DNA of 13,975 nt from RGIG8775 sp045612185 (GTDB lineage Bacteria; Bacillota; Clostridia; Oscillospirales; CAG-272), in contig JAZKYO010000010.1 in the NCBI GenBank assembly GCA_045612185.1, forward strand, positions 1 to 13,975. Reading direction: 5' to 3'. The notes beneath the pieces are model-generated. The model searched no databases. It was not told where the DNA came from and worked only from the letters and a program-made list of their open reading frames with translations. A program made the translations under genes and the position numbers. This document shows, piece by piece, positions 6,195 through 13,600 of the stretch (position 1 is the first letter of the stretch; every line of letters begins with the position of its first letter).

Positions 6195-7376
6195 TCAGTT
6201 TTCGTAAAACGAAATATGGTGAGAATAGATTGTTGACATAGCATCCTCTACCAACTCGTCGAAGGGAAGTTTGCGTTCTTCTTCTTCTACCTTAGATAAC
6301 TCGGGGCGCGTCTTGGGGTGCTTGGGGGTAAATACTGTACAACAGTCCTCAAAGGGGAGTATAGATGTGTCAAACGTACCGATTTTGCGCGCAATCTGAA
6401 CGATTTCTTCTTTGTCAAGTCCTATGCAGGGGCGGAAAACCGGAAGATCAGACATGCAGTCGGTCACTCCTATGGCGGGCATGGTTTGGCTGGCGACCTG
6501 TCCGATGCTTTCACCGGTGATAAGTGCACCGCAACCGCGTTGATGCGCAATTTTGGTGGCAATTGCCATCATATATCTGCGCAAGAGCAGTGTGAAATAG
6601 TCTTCGTTACAGTTTTTAGCGATTTCCTCTTGAATTTTGGTCAGTGATACTACGTGCACGTCGATATCTCCCGAATATTCGGAGACGATTTTGGCAAGCT
6701 CAAGAACCTTTTCTCTGGCGCGCTCACTTGTGTAAGGGAAAGATTCGAAATGAATTGCTTCAAGCTTGACGCCACGCTTGGCTATCATATGACCTGCAAC
6801 GGGAGAGTCTATTCCTCCCGAAAGCAGCAGCATTGCTTTTCCGTTCGTGCCGATGGGCATTCCTCCCGCGCCTTTAAAACGTCCGGCGTGAATATAAGCG
6901 CCGAATTCTCTGATCTCTATTACAACTGTTTCGTCGGGGTTGTGTACGTCAACTTTAAGTCTTGGCATTGCTGACAAAACAACGCCGCCCATTTGCTGAG
7001 CCAGCTCGATGGAGTTAAGAGGGAAGCTTTTGTCGGAGCGCTTGCACTCAACTTTAAAGCTTTTTTTGCCCTCAAGAAATTTTGGAATATATTCGCTTAC
7101 CACCTTTGAAATGTCTTCAATTGTTTTCTCGGCAATAGCGCAACGGCATACCGAGGTAATGCCGAATACTTTACAAGCCGAGTTAAACATTCCCTCAAAG
7201 TCGCACATTTCGTCTTTGGGTTCAATATATATTGTGCTTTGGGCACGGTAAATGTCAAAATTTCCGTGTATTTTGGCTTTTCTCTTTAATTCACGGCAAA
7301 GAGTGTCCTCAAAATATTTACGGTTGGCTCCTTTAAGAACGATTTCGCCGTATTTGCATAACAAAATTTCCTTCAT
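6195..7376 (-). CDS. thiI: tRNA 4-thiouridine synthase ThiI
   Basis: This 393-residue enzyme adenylates U8 of tRNA for sulfur transfer. Residues 1-60 form the ferredoxin-like domain and about 60-165 the THUMP tRNA-binding domain. The PP-loop ATPase follows, with SGGIDSPVAG at 186-195 and TGESIGQVASQT at 287-298. Near the C-terminus are FEDCC (342-346) and FTPKHPKT (349-356). The C-terminal rhodanese domain of the E. coli enzyme is absent, as in Bacillus and other Firmicutes, where the sulfur comes directly from a cysteine desulfurase. No desulfurase (NifZ/IscS type) lies next to it here. ATG at 7376 has AAGGA about 9 nt upstream. The gene follows a terminator, so it likely has a promoter in the short gap, but I could not place one with confidence. 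It is likely co-transcribed with rsmG. Confidence 0.96.
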   Translation of the reverse strand: MKEILLCKYGEIVLKGANRKYFEDTLCRELKRKAKIHGNFDIYRAQSTIYIEPKDEMCDFEGMFNSACKVFGITSVCRCAIAEKTIEDISKVVSEYIPKFLEGKKSFKVECKRSDKSFPLNSIELAQQMGGVVLSAMPRLKVDVHNPDETVVIEIREFGAYIHAGRFKGAGGMPIGTNGKAMLLLSGGIDSPVAGHMIAKRGVKLEAIHFESFPYTSERAREKVLELAKIVSEYSGDIDVHVVSLTKIQEEIAKNCNEDYFTLLLRRYMMAIATKIAHQRGCGALITGESIGQVASQTMPAIGVTDCMSDLPVFRPCIGLDKEEIVQIARKIGTFDTSILPFEDCCTVFTPKHPKTRPELSKVEEEERKLPFDELVEDAMSTIYSHHISFYEN

Positions 7377-7407
7377 TATATTATATCCTTGTTCTCAAAA
7401 ATTTCTT

Positions 7408-7439
7408 AAAAGAACGCCCGCTTTTGGGAGCGGACGTTC
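7408..7439 (-). terminator. Intrinsic terminator after the exonuclease gene
   Basis: On the minus strand GAACGTCCGC and GCGGGCGTTC (plus positions 7430-7439 and 7412-7421) form a 10-bp stem with one G-U pair and an 8-nt loop. It is followed by TTTTAAGAAATTTTT. It begins 7 bp after the stop codon. Confidence 0.87.
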
Positions 7440-7446
7440 AAAATCC

Positions 7447-8529
7447 CTATGCTTTCTTGTAATAGTTGGGGAAAAGATGCTCCCAGACCTTTTTGCAGGC
7501 GTATGTGTCTGCAATAGAGGAGTGGGGAATGCCGTCCCACTCGATCCCGAGACACTCCATGGCGTCGGTCAGTGACGCGTGAACCTGATCGGGCAAGTGT
7601 TCGTGAATGTATCTGACAAATTCATTGGCGCAACAGCAAATTTTATCGTGAAGCGCTTGCTGTTCTGCCTCGGTTTTGTAAATATGCTTGATGTGGCTGA
7701 AGTCTGTTGAAACACCGTATGCTATAATCGCATCAGCGTTATAGAACATTTGTTTCAAATCCGGTATCAATTCCTCGAGTGTGGGTGAATCTTCGACCAT
7801 TTCGGGGGTGATTCCGTGTATCTTTTCGGTTTTTTTCCACTTGTGTGTGTGAACCGGTTTGACAAAGGTGTTCATCACCAAGTCGCCTGCTCCGTTGACT
7901 ACCGAGATGGAAATGATCTCGTCACGGTCGTAGAATCCGGTAAGCTCAAGGTCGAAAAACAGAACTCTTTCGGGGTCCATGCCGAAGTGTGTGGCTCTAT
8001 GCTCGTCGCCCTGGGCGCGTCTTACAACGAGATCTTCCTCGTAGCAAGCTCGGCAGAGCTTACGGCGGAATCGGACGTCCTTGCCGCACTTGACGCACAT
8101 AAGAGGAAGTCTTGTGGCCGTCTTTTTGTCGTAGAAGAAGAGAGGCTCGTTGTCGCGCATGGTGTATGCGACGGGCTCTTCAACCGTCTCGTAGTTCATC
8201 ATTGTAAGTCTGTCGCGGGTGTAAAAGCCCTGCGCGGCGGCTCTTTTTATGTTCATTCTCGGTATGGGCGTGCCGTTGCCGAGTATGTATTTTTCTTTTT
8301 TGGAGTCCGAACCGTACCAAAGCTCGGGCGGGGCTTCGACTATTCTTTCGGAGTCGAAGTAATATTTTACACTGCCGTCATCGTTTTCCGAGAACGCAAC
8401 CGGCTCGCCTGCGGGCATAAGGTGCAGGCGTCCAAGCTCGTATCTTGAAAGGTAGTTTTTCTTTTCGGCGGTGGATGGATCGATGCAAGGGATAACAGCT
8501 CCCGAGCGGAGTTTCAAGGTTTTATTCAA
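7447..8529 (-). CDS. DnaQ-like DEDDh 3'-5' exonuclease with an N-terminal region and zinc ribbon
   Basis: This 360-residue protein has two parts. Residues about 188-355 are a DEDDh exonuclease fold: FFDLELTG with Asp193 and Glu195, YGVSTDFSH with Asp276, and HSSIAD with His336 and Asp341. All catalytic residues are present, so it should be an active metal-dependent 3'-5' nuclease on DNA or RNA. Cys145, Cys148, Cys159 and Cys162 form a likely zinc ribbon just before it. The first 140 residues contain no domain I recognise. It is too divergent to call a polymerase III epsilon chain. The start is TTG at 8529, with GGAGG five bases upstream and a strong promoter just before that. An ATG at 8601 lies upstream of the promoter and cannot be the start. 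The gene is a single unit with its own promoter and terminator. Confidence 0.85.
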   Translation of the reverse strand: MNKTLKLRSGAVIPCIDPSTAEKKNYLSRYELGRLHLMPAGEPVAFSENDDGSVKYYFDSERIVEAPPELWYGSDSKKEKYILGNGTPIPRMNIKRAAAQGFYTRDRLTMMNYETVEEPVAYTMRDNEPLFFYDKKTATRLPLMCVKCGKDVRFRRKLCRACYEEDLVVRRAQGDEHRATHFGMDPERVLFFDLELTGFYDRDEIISISVVNGAGDLVMNTFVKPVHTHKWKKTEKIHGITPEMVEDSPTLEELIPDLKQMFYNADAIIAYGVSTDFSHIKHIYKTEAEQQALHDKICCCANEFVRYIHEHLPDQVHASLTDAMECLGIEWDGIPHSSIADTYACKKVWEHLFPNYYKKA

Positions 8530-8559
8530 AGCGTCCTCCGAAATACAAACATTTAGATT

Positions 8560-8588
8560 AGTATACCACAAAACGCGCTGATATTCAA
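8560..8588 (-). promoter_or_regulatory. Promoter for the exonuclease gene
   Basis: On the minus strand TTGAAT (8583-8588) and TATACT (8560-8565) are 17 bp apart, with a TG dinucleotide just upstream of the -10 (extended -10). Transcription from about 8553 gives a leader of about 24 nt and fixes the TTG start at 8529. Confidence 0.8.
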
Positions 8589-8595
8589 GCCTTTT

Positions 8596-8624
8596 TTGCA
8601 ATTTTATCAGAAAAAAGCGATAAA
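8596..8624 (+). promoter_or_regulatory. Possible promoter for the DUF378 gene
   Basis: TTGCAA (8596-8601) and GATAAA (8619-8624) are 17 bp apart on the plus strand. It is divergent from, and nearly back-to-back with, the exonuclease promoter. It would give a leader of about 125 nt, including the two hairpins below. The -10 is imperfect. Confidence 0.4.
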
Positions 8625-8667
8625 AATTGAAAGTTGAGGAAAAAACGCCGATTTTTTGAGAGAATTA

Positions 8668-8719
8668 TTCACACAACGTTGGGAAAAACTATGTGTGAAC
8701 GGACAAAGTAGTGTGTCCG
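8668..8719 (+). promoter_or_regulatory. Two adjoining hairpins in the DUF378 leader
   Basis: TTCACACA (8668-8675) pairs exactly with TGTGTGAA (8692-8699) over a 16-nt loop. The next base starts a second stem: CGGACA (8700-8705) with TGTCCG (8714-8719) over an 8-nt loop. The second hairpin ends 24 nt before the ribosome site. There is no U-tract, so it is not a terminator. It could be an RNA regulatory structure, or the first inverted repeat could be a protein operator. I do not recognise a known riboswitch class. Confidence 0.5.
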
Positions 8720-8757
8720 CTAATAGCAATAAAAACCATAAACGGAGGAAACTAACA

Positions 8758-8964
8758 GTGATTACCGATAGAATAGCATTAATATTGACCATAATCGGCG
8801 CGGCTAACTGGGGAAGCATCGGGCTTTTTAAGTTTGATATCGTCGCATGGCTTTTCGGCGGTCAGGACGCGATTCTCAGCCGAGTTATATATACCGTTGT
8901 AGCCCTTGCGGGCGCGTGGTGTATCTCGCTTCTTTTCAGACGCCGTGTGGCTGCGCACCATTAA
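8758..8964 (+). CDS. DUF378 family small membrane protein
   Basis: This 68-residue protein has two membrane helices, about residues 5-27 and 40-61, and a basic tail (FRRRVAAHH). The N-terminal pattern DRIALILTIIGAANWGSIGLF is the hallmark of DUF378 (Bacillus YuzA-like), whose function is not known. I chose GTG at 8758, with GGAGG nine bases upstream, because the family begins at this point. A longer reading from 8656 would translate the leader hairpins. It is the only convincing plus-strand gene in the window and stands alone, between divergent and convergent neighbours, with its own terminator. Confidence 0.88.
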   Translation: MITDRIALILTIIGAANWGSIGLFKFDIVAWLFGGQDAILSRVIYTVVALAGAWCISLLFRRRVAAHH

Positions 8965-9029
8965 GCGACAATGTTAAAAGGCACGTTCTGCGCTGCGCTT
9001 GCGCGCCGAATCGCTTGAATACAAGAAAC

Positions 9030-9068
9030 GGAGCCGACTCCCAAAAGAGTTGGCTCCTCTTGCTTTTT
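9030..9068 (+). terminator. Intrinsic terminator of the DUF378 gene
   Basis: GGAGCCGACTC (9030-9040) pairs with GAGTTGGCTCC (9047-9057) over a 6-nt loop with one G-U pair, followed by TCTTGCTTTTT. It is 65 bp after the stop codon. Confidence 0.85.
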
Positions 9069-9210
9069 CGGAACTTTGCGCTCACCGCTTGCGTAATGCG
9101 CGGGTGGCGGTGTTTTGGATAAAAATGCGCTCTATATTATTATCTGTATTAGAATAAACTGTTTCTAATGCCGGTGGTGTTGAAAGCCATGAGAATCGAT
9201 ATTATTATGA

Positions 9211-9324
9211 CAATTATACGATTTTTATAACTTAATAAGCGGATATGTGGATGGCAATGACCTTGTGCCTGTCGGGTTCGGCTTAAAACACGGGAAATGC
9301 GGGGGAGTTACATTATATGTTTGA
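9211..9324 (+). pseudogene. Possible C-terminal gene relic (37 codons, no start)
   Basis: An open stretch runs from just after a stop at 9208-9210 to TGA at 9322-9324 with no usable start or ribosome site. From 9235 it reads ISGYVDGNDLVPVGFGLKHG and ends GGVTLYV. The balanced composition contrasts with the AT-rich flank, and it resembles coding sequence. The motif recalls the DLVPVRFGLKH-type segment I associate with proteins of Clostridia mobile elements. That link is from memory and unverified. Confidence 0.35.
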
Positions 9325-9439
9325 TAGATCGGGGTAAGATTACTACTGCTGATCTGACAGAAAAAAGCAAGCTGAGGTCATAAAGAAGGCGCCCTCACAA
9401 AAAGTGAAGCCATCCAGCTCTCGCTCAACTTGTACATAC

Positions 9440-9468
9440 AGTATATCACAAACAGTGCATTCTGTCAA
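9440..9468 (-). promoter_or_regulatory. Strong orphan promoter
   Basis: On the minus strand a perfect TTGACA (9463-9468) lies 17 bp from TATACT (9440-9445). It points left into the gene-poor region. The transcript would carry two mini-ORFs of 11 and 12 codons whose stop and start overlap as ATGA (starting MASLF and MTSAC). No proper gene follows before the DUF378 terminator on the other strand. It could drive a small RNA, or be the relic promoter of a deleted gene. Confidence 0.6.
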
Positions 9469-9486
9469 TACTTTCGAGGCGTGCTA

Positions 9487-9517
9487 AAAGGAGCGGTCTC
9501 GCAGAGACCGCTCCTTT
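9487..9517 (-). terminator. Terminator of the glycosidase module
   Basis: AAAGGAGCGGTCTC (9487-9500) and GAGACCGCTCCTTT (9504-9517) form a perfect 14-bp stem with a 3-nt loop. On the minus strand it ends in CCTTTTAG. It lies 19 bp after the GH20-like stop codon. The symmetry suggests activity in both directions, which would shield the orphan promoter region. Confidence 0.85.
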
Positions 9518-9536
9518 GTAGTTATTTGCGTGTCGC

Positions 9537-10496
9537 TTAAAGCGTTTCGGGGTAGTGCTCCACACGAGAGAAATAGAATTGGTCGGCGTTTCTCAGCAAA
9601 TCGTGGGCGTTGAAAGGCGTGGTGATTAGCCAAGGCGCCACGAGAATGCCGCAAAGGTGCTCTTCTGACAGCTTATCCTTGCAATAACCAAACGTCTGTC
9701 TGATGTTGACGTTGTTGACCCACGCGGAGCAGGTGGGTATCTGGTCAAATCCGTTTTTGTCAAGCAGCTCATAGGCGTCTATCCACTCTCTGAATGGGTA
9801 TGCCGCGCCGGGGAAGCTGTCCTTAAAGGGCTGATAGTACCAATTTGATTGCAAAATGTCCTTTGACATGTGTCTCAGAAAGCTCTCTTTGTGATCCCAC
9901 ACGTAGTCCGACCAAATCCAGGGGCGCGCGCCGTGTTTGGCACATTCAGCCGCCAGGAAGTTGAGGTCGTGAAACCAAAGCTCCTCGCCGCGGACGATAA
10001 TCATTTCAAAGCTTGACTGGCTTTTTGCGTCCTCCTCGTCAAATCCCAAGTGGAAAATCTCGGGGTAGTCAAACAGCTCGCAAACCTCTTTGATAAGGTC
10101 TGCGCAAACCTTGTAATATTCGGGCGTGGAAATCATTCTGCGGTATTTTTTGAGCCAGGTGTCGTGACCTGCGGAAAAGTTGAGCTTGGGAATAGGCGTG
10201 ATGCCGAGGGCGCGCGCCTCGTCAAGCTTCTTTTTGAGGAAATCCTTCTCCCACGCGTCGGGCGCGGAGATTTCGGGGTGTGACTCATACTTGACGGCGT
10301 CTCCCACGTCAATGAGCAGGAGGTTGAACTTACGTTTGGCGAGGTGCTTGACCGTCTCATCCCAGACGGCTACGTCGACTTCATTGTTTTCATTGTACTT
10401 TGGGGGGAGATACCATCCTGCGGACGGTGTGGATTCATCCGCCCACATGTGAGTGCTGAGTTGAATCATGTAGCTCCAGTAAAACTTCTTTTCCAT
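9537..10496 (-). CDS. GH20-like (beta-N-acetylhexosaminidase-fold) glycosidase
   Basis: This 319-residue protein looks like the catalytic TIM barrel of family GH20. Residues 149-155 read HLGFDEE, matching the HxGxDE signature; Asp153-Glu154 would be the substrate-assisted catalytic pair. Trp-rich stretches follow at about 193-200 (WIWSDYVW) and PTCSAWVNN lies in the last third. It lacks the separate N-terminal alpha/beta domain usual in GH20 enzymes and is short (about 320 residues), so it may be a GH20-related lineage with another substrate. No signal peptide is present, so it acts in the cytoplasm. ATG at 10496 has AGGAG about 9 nt upstream. It follows the GH38 gene on the same strand but has its own strong promoter. 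Pairing with an alpha-mannosidase suggests breakdown of mannose- and GlcNAc-containing glycans such as N-glycan fragments; the substrate is inferred. Confidence 0.7.
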   Translation of the reverse strand: MEKKFYWSYMIQLSTHMWADESTPSAGWYLPPKYNENNEVDVAVWDETVKHLAKRKFNLLLIDVGDAVKYESHPEISAPDAWEKDFLKKKLDEARALGITPIPKLNFSAGHDTWLKKYRRMISTPEYYKVCADLIKEVCELFDYPEIFHLGFDEEDAKSQSSFEMIIVRGEELWFHDLNFLAAECAKHGARPWIWSDYVWDHKESFLRHMSKDILQSNWYYQPFKDSFPGAAYPFREWIDAYELLDKNGFDQIPTCSAWVNNVNIRQTFGYCKDKLSEEHLCGILVAPWLITTPFNAHDLLRNADQFYFSRVEHYPETL

Positions 10497-10517
10497 GGCT
10501 TTTTTCTCCTGCCTAAG

Positions 10518-10544
10518 ATTTGCAAACGCGTGTCACTTGCAAAT
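10518..10544. promoter_or_regulatory. Operator-like palindrome at the GH20-like gene start site
   Basis: ATTTGCAA (10518-10525) and TTGCAAAT (10537-10544) are exact inverse complements separated by 11 bp. The palindrome begins 2 bp downstream of the -10 and covers the predicted transcription start, the classic place for a repressor. The regulator is not in the window. Confidence 0.6.
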
Positions 10545-10546
10545 TG

Positions 10547-10575
10547 AGTATAGCACAAAGTCGTATCTTTGTCAA
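10547..10575 (-). promoter_or_regulatory. Promoter for the GH20-like gene
   Basis: A perfect TTGACA (10570-10575) lies 17 bp from TATACT (10547-10552) on the minus strand. Transcription from about 10540 gives a leader of about 44 nt. It is one of the two best promoters in the window. Confidence 0.88.
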
Positions 10576-10586
10576 TATTTATGCTC

Positions 10587-10611
10587 GATTTTGCATGTTT
10601 TACGCAAAATC
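10587..10611. repeat. Inverted repeat after the GH38 gene
   Basis: GATTTTGC (10587-10594) and GCAAAATC (10604-10611) are exact complements with a 9-nt loop, 23 bp after the GH38 stop codon. No U-tract follows on the minus strand, so it is a poor terminator. It shares TTTGC/GCAAA elements with the palindrome at 10518-10544, 68 bp away centre to centre, so it may instead be a second operator. Confidence 0.45.
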
Positions 10612-10633
10612 AAAGATTGAATTTGCAGTCGTG

Positions 10634-13600
10634 TCAAACCAATTTAACAGTAAGAATTTCGAATCCGTTAATGGTAAGCGGGATTATGCCGTCCTTGATG
10701 GGAAGCTCGGAAATTGGATTTTCGAGCATGTCGCAGAGGAACGCCTGCTTGACTTCAAGCCCCACCTTAAGGTTGAACTTGCCGCGGATATTCTTCGCCT
10801 CGTAGAGACGGATTACCGTTGCTGTGCCGTCCTCTTCTTCTTTGACGGTCTCGCAAACTACGTGGTCGCAGTCGATGGAGAGCGCCGAGAAGGTGGCTGG
10901 AACGGCATTTTTTGCGCCCGTCGCCTTGACAGCAACCATTGGGTTGTTAAGCGAATACGCCTCTTTCAGCGTTTCAGACTCGTGAAGGCTGCCTGCGTGG
11001 GGGAGAATCGAGTAGATGAATTCCGATTCGCCCATATCGGCTACGGGGTTGGGGAATGTGGGGGCGCGGAGAAGCGAGAGAATCATCACGCCGTCGTGAA
11101 TATCGTGACCGTACTTGCAGTCGTTGAGAAGGCTGACGCCAAAGCCGCCGTCCGAAAGGTCTGCGAACTTGTGACCGCAGGTCTCAAACTTTGCGCAATC
11201 CCAACTTGTGTTTGAGTGAGTGGGACGCTCGATAGCACCAAACTGCACGTCAAATGTAGCTTTGCTTGTGTTTATATCAATCGGGAAAGCAACTCTGAGC
11301 ATCTTGTGGTTTTCGTGCCAATCTACCTTGGTGTCAAAGTCTATTCTTGCGCTGTCGTCTGTAAACCAAATCGTCTGCGTGAATTTTGACTTTCTGAAGG
11401 AGCGCACAAGCTTTATTCCGCGGCGCGCGCCGTCGTCGATGATTTCAACCGAGTCGAGGTCGGTGATAACTCTGTACTTGTCTCGTGAGTAGTGGCACCA
11501 CTCCCACGCGTCGTAGTTGTCGGGGTAGTCGGCGTGAAGCCTCAGCTCGTTGCCTACCGCGCCGTTTTTAAGCAGTTCGCGGTCATTCCGTTTGTCGTAA
11601 ATTGAGGTGATTTGCCAAAATTCGTCAAACTTTACTACGAGAGCTGAGTTTTCAACAACTTTGTTTTCAATATCTATCTTTACGATGTTTGATGTGATAA
11701 ATTCATTTGTGAGCGCATATCCCTTGGGCGGAACAGCCTTTACCAGCGCGGTTTTGCCGTCGATTTTTACCTGACCGTCTCCAACAAAAGAGTTCGGGTT
11801 AAACACCACATAACCGCATTTTGCGTCGAGACTGTCAGCAATCTTGTCCATAACGCCGCCGACTATGCTCTCACCGATTGCGTGTATTTCTGCGTAGTCC
11901 TTTTCGCTTTGGTCATAAACCGCTTTTATGGAAGAACCGGGAATGATGTCGTGGAACTGATTGGTCAAAATCATCTCCCAAGCGTTGTGAAGCTCGGCTT
12001 TGGGGAATTCATAGCCGAACAGATGCTTTGCGACGGTTGAAAGAAGCTCGGCGTTTTCCATAAGGAACTCGCATTTGCGGTTGTTGCGCTTGTTGCTTGC
12101 CATAGTGGTAAGCGTGCCGCGATGGAACTCGAGGAAAAGCTCTCCTTGCCACGTGGGCAGGTCGGGGTTGTCGTTGATTTTTGCCTCAAGACGCTTTAAA
12201 TAATTGCCCGCAAAGTCGATTTTTACCTCGGGGCTTCCCGGGATACCCTTTGCGGCACGGCGCGCAAGCTCAAGATGCTCCGCGGTAGGGCCGCCTCCGC
12301 CGTCTCCAAAACCGAAGGTTACAATCGCTTCGTCAGAAAGATGCTTCTGGCTGTAACGCTTGTACGTTCCCGCAATCATTGTGGCGTTGGTCTTACAATT
12401 GTAGGTGGTGCCGTTTTTGGTGTTGCCTCTGTCGGCGTCCTGGGCGGTGATAAACTGACTGTTTATGCCCGTTCCGTCAAGTCCGCGCCACAAAAACGTG
12501 TCGTAGGGCATGCGGTTGGTGTCGTTCCAGCTTAATTTTGAGGTGACGAACCAATCCACGCCGCACTTGCGGAGAATCTGCGGCAAAGCGGAAGAATATC
12601 CGAAAACGTCGGGCAGCCAAAGCACGCGGTTGTCAACTCCGAACTCCTTTTTGAAGAAGTTCTTGCCGTAGATGACCTGCCTTACAAGGCTCTCACCCGA
12701 GGAAAGGTTGCAGTCGGCTTCAACCCACATTGCGCCCTCGCACTCCCATCGTCCTTCTTTGATACGTTTGGCAACCTCGGCGTAAAGCTCGGGTGCTTCT
12801 TCTTTGAGGTATTTGTACAAAAGCGCCTGCGAGGACATGAATTTGTACTCGGGGTAGAGCTTCATAAGCTCAAGGACGGTTGCGAAGGAACGCTGAACTT
12901 TTTCACGCGTTTGGTCAAGCGTCCACTGCCAAGCGCAGTCTATATGGGTGTGACCTATGCAGATCGACTTTGCCACCTGCGGACGGCAGTATTCTCCATA
13001 AAACTCCTTAGCGAGATAATCTCTTGCCTCGTTTACCGACGCAATAAAATCTGGTGAGGCGATATCATAAAGCTCAAGCGTTGAGACCGCTTTATAAAGG
13101 AAATAAAGGATTTGCCCGTATTCGGCGGACTCTGTGCCCAGGTAGTCGAGCATTTGAAGCGGATAGAGAATATCGTAGTAAAGTCCCCAAACCTCGGCAC
13201 GCTTTTCACGGGTATCAACGAGGATTTGCGCCGTCTCGTTTGCCATGCCCACGTAGGCATAAAGATAAACGTCGACGGGGGCTGTGAGGTCTCCTATATA
13301 TACCTCGCGGTGGTTGGTGTCAAGTCCCTGCTTCTGCTTGCCGTTGGCGTATATGATAAACTGCGGATTGCATGCGTCCCAGCCTTTTTTGTCGGTCTGA
13401 ACGCCAAGATACATGTCAGGGGTTATTTTGTCAATTGTAAAGTGAAACCACGCATGGCTGTCGATGCCGCTGCCCCACGTGTCTCCGTGGTTTATGGGCT
13501 TGAATTCCGAAAGGGGCGGTGGTGTGTTATCTTTCTTGTAGTCGCAAGGGCAGAACTCAAGATTTTTGGTTTTAGTGATATTTTTCCAAATATTTTCCTG

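Larger units (their letters stand above)
9069..9486. other. Gene-poor, apparently decayed intergenic region
   Basis: About 420 bp lie between two strong terminators and hold no intact gene on either strand. Composition is patchy: AT-rich at 9121-9240, then coding-like at 9230-9320, then mixed. I see a short peptide-like relic on the plus strand (9211-9324) and a strong promoter on the minus strand (9440-9468) whose transcript meets only mini-ORFs. The pattern suits the remains of a lost gene or small mobile element, but no element ends are visible. Confidence 0.5.

Noticed and set aside
8530..8601. Upstream ATG for the exonuclease at 8601
   Set aside because: It lies upstream of the promoter at 8560-8588; TTG at 8529 has GGAGG five bases before it.
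9069..9486. Complete insertion sequence or CRISPR array
   Set aside because: No transposase frame, no terminal inverted repeats and no regularly spaced repeats were found.
12233..12246. Noc-binding site (NBS) within the mannosidase gene
   Set aside because: Only 10 of 14 bases match and the outer bases of both arms are wrong; a chance CCCGGG is likely.
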